This document shows positions 7,003 through 12,744 of a DNA stretch of 12,744 nucleotides, in pieces (position 1 is the first letter of the stretch; each line of letters begins with the position of its first letter). The DNA is taken from positions 1 to 12,744 of the forward strand of contig JALRFZ010000081.1 in NCBI GenBank assembly GCA_023253615.1. Direction: 5' to 3'. The notes beneath the pieces are model-generated. The model saw nothing but the letters and a program-made list of their open reading frames with translations. It had not been told where the DNA came from and made no database searches. The translations under genes and the position numbers were made by a program. Origin of the DNA: Verrucomicrobiales bacterium. GTDB taxonomy: Bacteria > Verrucomicrobiota > Verrucomicrobiia > Verrucomicrobiales > DEV007.

Positions 7003-8652
7003 GTGTCCGCATCGTCCACCGCCGCCTTCAAAACCGTCCCTGCCGACGCTGCCCGTCAAATCGACCGTCGCCGCACTTTCGCGATCATTTCCCACCCGGA
7101 TGCGGGCAAAACGACCCTGACGGAAAAGTTGCTGCTCTATGGAGGCGCGATCCACCTCGCCGGCAGCGTCACGGCGCGGAAAAACCAGAACGCGACGGCA
7201 TCGGACTGGATGGCGATGGAAAAGGAACGGGGCATCTCGGTTTCCTCGACGGTGCTTCAGTTCGATTACAACGGCTTCTGTGTGAATCTGCTCGACACAC
7301 CCGGTCACCACGATTTCTCGGAAGACACGTATCGCGTTCTCTCAGCGGTGGATTCAGCGGTGATGGTGATCGACGCCGGCAAGGGGATCGAGGCCCAGAC
7401 TCTCAAGCTCTTCGAGGTCTGTCGGAAACGCGGGGTACCGATTTTCGTCTTCATCAACAAACTAGACCGCCCCTCTCGACCGCCGCTGGAACTACTCGAC
7501 GAACTCGAAAACGTGCTCGGTCTTCCTCCAGTGCCGCTGAACTGGCCGCTCGGGGATGGTCCGCGCTTCCGAGGGGTCTTCAACCGCGAGACGAACGAGG
7601 TGAATCTCTTCGAGCGCACCCCGCACGGCTCCTTCAAGGCTCCCCTCTCGGTCGGAGGGATCGACGATGATCTTGTTAAGAACGCGCTCGATTCAGAGAT
7701 CTACGAACGCGTGAAGCAGGAGGTGGAGCTGCTCGACGGCGTCACGGAAGAGCTCGATCTCGCGAAGACCCTCGCCGGAAAACAGATGCCGGTCTTCTTC
7801 GGTAGCGCGATGAACAACTTCGGTGTGCAGCTGATGCTGGAGCGTTTTCTCCAACTGGCGCCGGGACCTGCTCCGCGTCTCTCGGCGAACGGTCCGATCG
7901 ATCCTCATCGCGACGGCTTCTCCGGCTTCGTCTTCAAGATCCAGGCGAACATGAACCCACGCCACCGCGACCGGGCCGTCTTTATCCGCATCGTCTCGGG
8001 CGTCTTCGAACGCGACATGCAGGTGACGGATATCAAGTCCGGCCGCAAGGTGCGTCTCGGCAATGCCCAGAAACTCTTCGGTCAGGATCGCGAGACGCTC
8101 GATATCGCCTACGCCGGTGACATCCTCGCCCTCGTCGGCAATTACGAGTTCCTCATCGGCGACACCCTTACGAGCGAGCCGGGCATCGTCTACGATGAGA
8201 TGCCGCGATTCCGTCCGGAGTGTTTCTCCTATCTCTTCAACAACGACACGGCCAACATCAAGCGCTACCGCGCCGGCATCGAGCAGCTCCTCAAGGAAGG
8301 AGTCGCCCAGGCCTACGACGTTCACGGCAGCGCGCAGCGGGTGCCTTTGCTAGGTGCGGTCGGCCCCCTCCAGTTCGAGGTGATGAAGGCGCGGCTCGAG
8401 GGCGAATACAACGTCGATTGCCGCCTCGAGAGCTCTCCTTGGACGGTGGCGCAGTGGGTGCGCCCGAAAAATCCGGCACCCGACGCGAACCTGCGCGACG
8501 CGCCTCCCCTCACCCTGCCCTCGGGTTGCTCTCTCGCCCTCGACCAGGACCAGCAATGGCTCGTGCTGCTGCCGGCCGCCTACCTCACCGGCATCCTCCA
8601 CGACCGCAACACCGGCTACGAGTTTTCCCCCAGCCCCTTCGACAAGAAGTGA
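7003..8652 (+). CDS. prfC: Peptide chain release factor 3 (RF3)
   Basis: Translational GTPase that recycles RF1/RF2 from the ribosome after peptide release. About 549 residues from GTG 7003, close to the ~530 of the E. coli protein. G motifs: P-loop RRTFAIISHPDAGKTT (23-38), G2 region EKERGISVSST, G3 DTPGH (98-102), FSEDTYR, and G4 NKLD (152-155). RF3-specific blocks follow: GFVFKIQANMNPRHRDRAVFIRIVSG (split by eye), GDILAL, GAVGPLQFEVMKARLEGEYNV. These separate it from EF-G. GTG 7003 gives MSASSTAAFK about 23 residues before RRTF, similar to known RF3; ATG 6844 in the same frame would add 53 residues that resemble no RF3 and have an uneven, non-coding look. No Shine-Dalgarno sequence precedes GTG 7003; a loose GGGAAG precedes ATG 6844. 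The mtfA-like gene begins 4 nt after the stop, so the two are very probably cotranscribed. Confidence 0.95.
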   Translation: MSASSTAAFKTVPADAARQIDRRRTFAIISHPDAGKTTLTEKLLLYGGAIHLAGSVTARKNQNATASDWMAMEKERGISVSSTVLQFDYNGFCVNLLDTPGHHDFSEDTYRVLSAVDSAVMVIDAGKGIEAQTLKLFEVCRKRGVPIFVFINKLDRPSRPPLELLDELENVLGLPPVPLNWPLGDGPRFRGVFNRETNEVNLFERTPHGSFKAPLSVGGIDDDLVKNALDSEIYERVKQEVELLDGVTEELDLAKTLAGKQMPVFFGSAMNNFGVQLMLERFLQLAPGPAPRLSANGPIDPHRDGFSGFVFKIQANMNPRHRDRAVFIRIVSGVFERDMQVTDIKSGRKVRLGNAQKLFGQDRETLDIAYAGDILALVGNYEFLIGDTLTSEPGIVYDEMPRFRPECFSYLFNNDTANIKRYRAGIEQLLKEGVAQAYDVHGSAQRVPLLGAVGPLQFEVMKARLEGEYNVDCRLESSPWTVAQWVRPKNPAPDANLRDAPPLTLPSGCSLALDQDQQWLVLLPAAYLTGILHDRNTGYEFSPSPFDKK

Positions 8653-8656
8653 AACG

Positions 8657-9523
8657 ATGATGTCGATGGGTTGGCTCGCGTGGAGCGAGATCGGGCTCGC
8701 CCTGATCGGCCTCATGCTCCTCGGGATCCTCTTCCGCCGCCGCCAGCTCCGTCGGCGGAGTCGTGCCGAACGTCTCGCACGATCTTTCAGCGAAGTGGAA
8801 TCCACCATCCTCGACCGATGTTTCCCACGCTGGCGCTGGATTCCTGCGAATCTTCAGGCTCGCTTCTCAGGCTATACGCGGGTCCTGATGGAGGAGAAGA
8901 ATTACGAACCCTGCGGAGGCCTCGAAGAGGTGAGCGAAGAAATGAAACTCGTCATTGCGGCGCAGGCTGCGCTCACGATCCTCGGGAAAAGCGATCCTGA
9001 TTTCTTTCCCCGCCTTCATTCCATCCTCGTCTATCCGGGTGGATTCCGCGACCGGGGCAGACGCCGCTTCGGGATCGACGATGAAGATCGCGGCGTGCTC
9101 TACGGGGAGTCGTGGGAGACGGGATCAGTCATTCTTTCCTGGGACAATGTTCTGGCCGGTGGCAGCAATGACGACGACGGGATGAATGTCGTCATCCACG
9201 AGTTCGCCCATCAGATCGATCAATACAACGGCGTCGCCGACGGCGTGCCCAAGCTGAAATCGCGCGAGGACTACCTGCGCTGGGGTTCGGTGATGGAACG
9301 ACACTACGAAGAGCTCAAGGAAGCTTCGAAAACCCGCGATCCCGAGCCCTTTCTCGATCCTTATGGAGCGACCGATCCCTGCGAGTTTTTTGCCGTGGCC
9401 ACGGAAGCGTTTTTTGAGGATCCGCTCGATCTCTATTACGAGCATCCCGAGCTCTACGGGTTGCTCGCAAGTTTCTACGGGCTGGATCAGGCGGGCTGGA
9501 CGACGCAACACGGCTTAGACTGA
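8657..9523 (+). CDS. mtfA: MtfA-like zinc peptidase (M90 family) with N-terminal membrane anchor
   Basis: 288 residues. Zincin motif VVIHEFAHQID (HEFAH at 181-185), followed by YGATDPCEFFAVATEAFFEDP (236-256, split motif), which matches the ATDPxE-FAVxxEyFF block of MtfA holding the glutamate metal ligand. GVLYGESWETGSVILSWDNV is the usual strand region upstream. In E. coli, MtfA is an aminopeptidase that binds the glucose repressor Mlc; no Mlc homologue is seen here, so that role should not be assumed. Unlike soluble E. coli MtfA, this one begins with a hydrophobic helix (about 5-26, EIGLALIGLMLLGILF) followed by RRRQLRRRSR, implying a membrane-tethered enzyme facing the cytoplasm. ATG 8657 lies 4 nt after the prfC stop; ATG 8660 and 8666 are alternatives. 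It ends 18 nt before the convergent phosphatase gene. Confidence 0.9.
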   Translation: MMSMGWLAWSEIGLALIGLMLLGILFRRRQLRRRSRAERLARSFSEVESTILDRCFPRWRWIPANLQARFSGYTRVLMEEKNYEPCGGLEEVSEEMKLVIAAQAALTILGKSDPDFFPRLHSILVYPGGFRDRGRRRFGIDDEDRGVLYGESWETGSVILSWDNVLAGGSNDDDGMNVVIHEFAHQIDQYNGVADGVPKLKSREDYLRWGSVMERHYEELKEASKTRDPEPFLDPYGATDPCEFFAVATEAFFEDPLDLYYEHPELYGLLASFYGLDQAGWTTQHGLD

Positions 9524-9541
9524 AGTCGAAACCGCATTCTC

Positions 9542-10930
9542 TCACGCTCCGATTCCGAGGATCTTCAGCAACTTCGCGTGAGCCTCATCGTTGCGCATCA
9601 GCGCGGGGAATTCGCGGCTGCCGGGACCAAATGCGCAGAATTCGACGAGTTCGCCGGTGTGATTCCCGCTCGTCCATCCGATACCGGTGTGCGCCTGGAT
9701 GACATCCTCGAAGGCGGATTTCAAACCCTGCGAAGCCTTGATCTCTTCCGGCGTCAGTTTCAGGCCGGCATGCTTCTCGATCGCGGCGGCGAGCGGCGGG
9801 CCGCTGAGTCCGTCGATGCCGTTCTGTTTCAACCACTCGATGGAGCGATTGAAGCCACGGAGGCGTTCGAAGAAGACGTTGCTGGCGTTGTAGAGTCCCG
9901 GAGCAATCCCCTGATCCAGCGAGGCACTGACCCCGTTCATCTGGATGCCGCCGCAGCCATGGTCGGTGGTGATGATGACGAGGGTATCGGGATGTTTTTC
10001 GACAAAGGCCAGCACCGTGCCGATGGCATCATCAAAGGCGAGTTGATCGTGGATCGATGCGGCGGCGTCGTTGGCGTGGCCCGCGTGGTCGATCCGGGCC
10101 CCCTCGACCATGAGGAAAAAACCGTCCTTGCCAGGGGCGAGCCGGTCGAGGGCGATCCCGGTCATCTCGGCGAGCGTGGGAATGGCCGCCTGCAACCCGG
10201 GCACGTTCTGATGATCGATGGTGAAGGGCAGATGGCTTTCATTGAAGATCCCGAGGAGCGGCTTGCCACCATCGACTGGTTGTTTTGTCAGGCTATCGCG
10301 CGACTCGACGACGGCGTAACCGGCCTCCGCGTATCGCTTTTTGAGATCCTCGCTGAAGAATTTCCTTCCGCCTCCGAGGAGAAGATCGACGCGGCGCTCG
10401 AGGTATTGTTCGGCGATGATGGCCTCGTCGGCGCGGCTATCGACGTTCACGGCGAAGCCGGCGGGGGTGGCGTGGGTGATGGTCGCGGTGGTGACGAGCC
10501 CGGTCTTGCGGCCTTTGGCATGGAGTTTCTGGTGGAGTGTCTCGACGGGCGCGCCATCGGGGAGGACGTTGAGCACGCCGTTGTTGACCCGCCTCCCGCC
10601 ACCCCACGCGCTTGCCGCGGCAGCGGAGTCGGTGACACAACTATTCGCCGAGAAGGTCTCGACGAGGGCGCGCACCACGGGTTGTTCGCGGTAGAGCCGG
10701 GTCCAGAGGGTGGTGCCTCCGGAATTCTCACGGAATTGCCGGGCGAGGGAGAGAGCTCCGTGGTTCATTCCGTCGCTGACCATGAAGATCACGTTTTTGG
10801 CCGTGCCTCCGTTCGCCTCCGCGGCTCGGGTGGCCGGTGTGATGAGGGCGGATTCCGCTCCAAAGACGGCGGAGGTGGCGAGGGAGGCGCGGAGGAAATC
10901 GCGACGATTGGTGGAGGGTGTTTTCGACAT
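9542..10930 (-). CDS. Alkaline phosphatase (PhoA family), Tat-exported
   Basis: 462 residues from ATG 10930. Twin-arginine signal NRRDFLRAS (Arg9-Arg10) and a hydrophobic stretch to about residue 37 predict export in folded form. The catalytic set of the PhoA family is visible: metal-binding IFMVSDGM (Asp53), the nucleophile in CVTDSAAAASAWGGG (Ser102), LLLGGGRKFF, FFLMVEGARIDHAGHAND (272-288), ITTDHG (320-325) and SGNHTGE (His424). It hydrolyses phosphate monoesters outside the cytoplasm using two zinc ions and usually one magnesium. The variant SAAAASAW differs from the common SAASATA, as in other non-enterobacterial members. ATG 10945 (adding MNSLI) is an equally possible start; reading further up to 11107 would bury the signal peptide and is unlikely. 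No pho box is evident upstream. Divergent from the SDR gene with a 158-nt gap. Confidence 0.93.
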   Translation of the reverse strand: MSKTPSTNRRDFLRASLATSAVFGAESALITPATRAAEANGGTAKNVIFMVSDGMNHGALSLARQFRENSGGTTLWTRLYREQPVVRALVETFSANSCVTDSAAAASAWGGGRRVNNGVLNVLPDGAPVETLHQKLHAKGRKTGLVTTATITHATPAGFAVNVDSRADEAIIAEQYLERRVDLLLGGGRKFFSEDLKKRYAEAGYAVVESRDSLTKQPVDGGKPLLGIFNESHLPFTIDHQNVPGLQAAIPTLAEMTGIALDRLAPGKDGFFLMVEGARIDHAGHANDAAASIHDQLAFDDAIGTVLAFVEKHPDTLVIITTDHGCGGIQMNGVSASLDQGIAPGLYNASNVFFERLRGFNRSIEWLKQNGIDGLSGPPLAAAIEKHAGLKLTPEEIKASQGLKSAFEDVIQAHTGIGWTSGNHTGELVEFCAFGPGSREFPALMRNDEAHAKLLKILGIGA

Positions 10931-11088
10931 GATCAAGGAGTTCATCCCATCGTAGCACCACCGTCCGCCGGAGAAAAGCGACGCGACCGCGTTGGGCGGA
11001 AATGGCACCTTCCCCTGCCCGGCTCTTGGAAAGGGGGATCTCCCGAATCCGCTTTTCAAACCCCCGGGCCTCGTCTTCATTTCCGACC

Positions 11089-11916
11089 ATGCCGTCCCCC
11101 AACCCACGCACCGTTCTGATCACCGGAGCCTCGAGCGGCATTGGCGAAGCGACGGCGCGCCGTTTTCTCGAGCAAGGCTGGACAGTCCACGCGGCGGCAC
11201 GGCGCACGGAGCACATGCGGTCGCTCGACGAAGCGGGAGCCCGCGTGCATTATCTGGATCTGACGGAGGAGGCATCGATCGACGCTCTCGTCGCGGCGAT
11301 CTCGATGGAATCAGGCCGGCTTGACGTGATCGTGAACAACGCCGGCATCGGCGTCTACGGTGCGGTGGAGGAGGTGCCGCTCGACGAAGCGCGCCGGCAG
11401 TTCGAGGTGAATCTCTTCGGCATCGCCGGCCTCACGCAACGTTTTCTGCCGGCGATGCGCGCGGCCACCGGGGGTACGATCGTGAATGTTTCTTCCATCG
11501 GCGGGCGCGTCTACACGCCGATGGGGGCCTGGTACCACGCTTCGAAGCACGCCCTCGAAGGATGGTCGGACTGCCTCCGGCTCGAGCTCGCTCCTTACGG
11601 GATCCGCGTCGTCATCGTGGAACCGGGGGCGATCGAGACCGAGTTTGCCGAAGTCGCGATCGCTCCACTCCTCAAGCGCTCCGAGGGCGGTCCCTACGCC
11701 GACTTCGCGAGGAAAATGGCGGCAGCGACGCGACGCACCTACCTCGATAAAAAGGCGTCTCACCCGGATCTGATCGCGGGGATCATCGTCAAGGCCGTCG
11801 AGTCCAGACGGCCCAGGACCCGCTACGTCGCGGGTTATCTCGGCAAGCCGGTGATCTGGGCGCGGCGGATCCTCGGCGACCGCGGATTTGATTGGATGGT
11901 GAGAAAATTTCTTTGA
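11089..11916 (+). CDS. Short-chain dehydrogenase/reductase (SDR)
   Basis: 275 residues, a classical SDR that oxidises or reduces a carbonyl/alcohol using NAD(P). Rossmann motif TGASSGIG (12-19), NNAG (83-86), and the catalytic triad Ser136 (NVSSIGG), Tyr149 and Lys153 (YHASK). The AARR at the end of the second strand (residues 36-39) favours NADPH over NAD. After the core, EPGAIETEF and the C-terminal WARRILGDRGFDWMVRKFL resemble oxidoreductases of the SDR type that act on lipids or sterol-like substrates, but the substrate cannot be read from sequence. ATG 11089 is preferred because MPSPNPRTVLITGASSGIG is the normal spacing; an upstream in-frame start at 11002 would add 29 unlikely residues. 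It ends 10 nt before the convergent cytochrome gene. Confidence 0.93.
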   Translation: MPSPNPRTVLITGASSGIGEATARRFLEQGWTVHAAARRTEHMRSLDEAGARVHYLDLTEEASIDALVAAISMESGRLDVIVNNAGIGVYGAVEEVPLDEARRQFEVNLFGIAGLTQRFLPAMRAATGGTIVNVSSIGGRVYTPMGAWYHASKHALEGWSDCLRLELAPYGIRVVIVEPGAIETEFAEVAIAPLLKRSEGGPYADFARKMAAATRRTYLDKKASHPDLIAGIIVKAVESRRPRTRYVAGYLGKPVIWARRILGDRGFDWMVRKFL

Positions 11917-11926
11917 GAACGCGCGC

Positions 11927-12529
11927 TCATTTCGGGAGAGCGGCGCGGCTTTCCTCGGAGAGATTGGCGATGGGATATCGATGGACGGTGTCGTTGGCGA
12001 GACGCAAGACCGCCACGTCGCCCTCGACCTTCAACAGGGTCGCGATGATGCTCTTGCCCTCGCGATTGGTCCACGACCTGGGGGACGGCGGCTCGGGCAT
12101 CGCCCCTTTTTCTTTTTCCATCGTCTCCGACGCCTCGGGCATTTCACCCTTGGCTCCGCGCTCGCCGAGGATGGGAGCACCCTCGGTGATCCATTTCTGG
12201 ACGAGAGTGACTTCCTCCGGCGTAAGCCGTTCGCCCTTTCCCTTCGGAGGCATCGCATCCTCATCCCCCTCGGGACGATACAGGGTGATAAAAAGATAAC
12301 TCGCATCCCAGTCGCCCGGCACGACAAGACTATTTTTCCCAAGGCGACCAAGGAGGTGCTGCGGATCGTCGAGGATGAGACCACCCTTCGACTCCCCCGA
12401 GGCCCGGCTGTGGCAGTCGGCACATTTCTTTTCGAAGATGGGCATGATGTCGCGCTCGTAATCGAGAGCGGAAGTGACCCCGGACAGGGTCGTCACCAAC
12501 AGCCAAATCAAGGTCGGGAGTCCTTTCAT
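11927..12529 (-). CDS. Secreted c-type cytochrome (planctomycete PSCyt1-like) with SHD1-like tail
   Basis: 200 residues. Signal peptide MKGLPTLIWLLVTTLSGVTS-A, with cleavage near residue 21. The mature part opens with LDYERDIMPIFEKKCADCHS, carrying the haem-binding CxxCH (36-40), then GGLILDD, GKNSLVVPGD, and DAMPPKGKGERLTPEEVTLVQKWI (split), whose MPP (93-95) supplies the likely axial methionine. This order is that of the planctomycete cytochrome C domain common in Planctomycetes and Verrucomicrobia. Residues ~122-150 are an acidic Pro/Glu linker. Residues 150-198 (RSWTNREGKSIIATLLKVEG, DTVHRYPIANLSEESRAAL) resemble the SHD1 domain found on secreted proteins of these phyla. The usual large DUF1549/DUF1553 partner is absent, so this is a small stand-alone form. 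AGAGG ends 3 nt before the ATG, but the promoter-like sequence suggests the message starts at the ATG. Confidence 0.9.
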   Translation of the reverse strand: MKGLPTLIWLLVTTLSGVTSALDYERDIMPIFEKKCADCHSRASGESKGGLILDDPQHLLGRLGKNSLVVPGDWDASYLFITLYRPEGDEDAMPPKGKGERLTPEEVTLVQKWITEGAPILGERGAKGEMPEASETMEKEKGAMPEPPSPRSWTNREGKSIIATLLKVEGDVAVLRLANDTVHRYPIANLSEESRAALPK

Positions 12530-12535
12530 GTGCCT

Positions 12536-12564
12536 CTTTTAGCCGGAATGCCGAATGTTGTCAT
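12536..12564 (-). promoter_or_regulatory. Sigma70-type promoter of the cytochrome gene
   Basis: On the minus strand ATGACA (12559-12564, 5/6 to TTGACA), a 17-nt spacer and TAAAAG (12536-12541, 4/6 to TATAAT). The -10 ends 6 nt before the ATG at 12529, so the transcript would start about at the start codon. Same spacing and geometry as the asnS promoter. Its -35 box overlaps an inverted repeat at 12558-12572. Confidence 0.5.
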
Positions 12565-12572
12565 CTCGACAA
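12558..12572. promoter_or_regulatory. Operator-like inverted repeat TTGTC-N5-GACAA
   Basis: A perfect 5-bp inverted repeat with a 5-nt centre (TTGTCATCTCGACAA) in the 86-nt gap between two divergent genes. It covers the -35 box proposed for the cytochrome gene, and lies 43 nt before the other start codon, so one dimeric regulator bound here could affect both genes. No regulator gene is in the window. A 5-bp dyad can occur by chance. Confidence 0.3.
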
Positions 12573-12605
12573 ATGTCTGATGCTCTCTTCCGTTGCTTGA
12601 CGAAA

Positions 12606-12611
12606 TATAAA
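12606..12611 (+). promoter_or_regulatory. -10 box of the rightmost gene
   Basis: TATAAA (5/6 to TATAAT) ends 4 nt before ATG 12616. The expected -35 region near 12583-12588 (CTCTCT) is poor, so the promoter would be weak or need an activator. It is the third case in this window of a -10 box set 4-6 nt before an ATG. Confidence 0.4.
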
Positions 12612-12615
12612 AACC

Positions 12616-12744
12616 ATGTTTACTGGAATTCTGAGCGCGAAAAATCTCCCTTCTCTGCTGCTGCTATCCCTGGCCCTTCCAGCCACGGTTTCGGCTCAGC
12701 AGTTCTTGGAAGAAGATCTCGCCGCGACGATTTCCTTTGAGTCG
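12616..12744 (+). CDS. Secreted protein of unknown function, first 43 residues (runs off right edge)
   Basis: The frame opened by ATG 12616 stays open to the window end. Residues 1-27 are a typical signal peptide: MFTGILSAKN, a hydrophobic LPSLLLLSLALPATV core, and VSA before QQ as the likely cleavage site. The mature start QQFLEEDLAATISFES is too short to assign to a family. Divergent from the secreted cytochrome gene with an 86-nt gap, so the two exported proteins may be regulated together. The start is supported by the TATAAA just upstream and by the signal peptide beginning directly at this ATG. Confidence 0.75.
   Translation, partial: MFTGILSAKNLPSLLLLSLALPATVSAQQFLEEDLAATISFES

Noticed and set aside
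11053..11081. TTTTCA-N17-TTCATT before the SDR gene as a promoter
   Set aside because: Only 4/6 and 3/6 matches; too weak to list as a feature even though the spacing to the ATG resembles the other promoters.
9578..11119. A 513-codon open frame on the plus strand opposite the alkaline phosphatase
   Set aside because: It is Gly/Asp-rich with no family resemblance and mirrors the codon pattern of the phosphatase gene; it also extends through the divergent intergenic region.

Overview
The window is about 12.7 kb of GC-rich DNA carrying nine genes and looks like the chromosome of a member of the Verrucomicrobiota. The grounds are a Ser/Thr kinase fused to PEGA and formylglycine-generating-enzyme (FGE)-like domains, a planctomycete/verrucomicrobial-type secreted c-type cytochrome with an SHD1-like tail, a REP-associated-type tyrosine transposase with a long C-terminal extension, and a near-absence of Shine-Dalgarno sequences. 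The phylum is inferred from gene families; no rRNA or full marker gene is present to confirm it.

Layout. 1-642 (minus) is the N-terminal part of asparaginyl-tRNA synthetase, running off the left edge. 768-3677 (minus) is a large membrane kinase with extracytoplasmic PEGA and FGE-like domains, and 3739-5640 (minus) is an unrecognised membrane-anchored coiled-coil protein just upstream of it; the two probably form a signalling pair. 5712-6761 (minus) is a Y1/HUH transposase of the RAYT type with small hairpins on both sides. 7003-8652 (plus) is release factor RF3, followed 4 nt later by an MtfA-like zinc peptidase (8657-9523). 9542-10930 (minus) is a Tat-exported alkaline phosphatase, convergent with the peptidase gene and divergent from a short-chain dehydrogenase (11089-11916, plus). 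The dehydrogenase converges on a secreted cytochrome-c-like protein (11927-12529, minus), which is divergent from a secreted protein whose first 43 codons end the window (12616-12744, plus).

Two points stand out. First, the kinase has its ATP-binding glycine loop upstream of every in-frame ATG/GTG/TTG, so it needs either a non-standard start (an ATC at 3677 sits at the right distance from a promoter-like sequence) or a one-base sequence correction. Second, promoter-like sequences for asnS, the cytochrome gene and the last gene place the -10 box only 4-6 nt before the ATG, which would give leaderless mRNAs and fits the lack of ribosome-binding sites. I see no CRISPR array, prophage, tRNA or rRNA gene. 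No stretch above 300 bases lacks a gene; the longest is 6762-7002.
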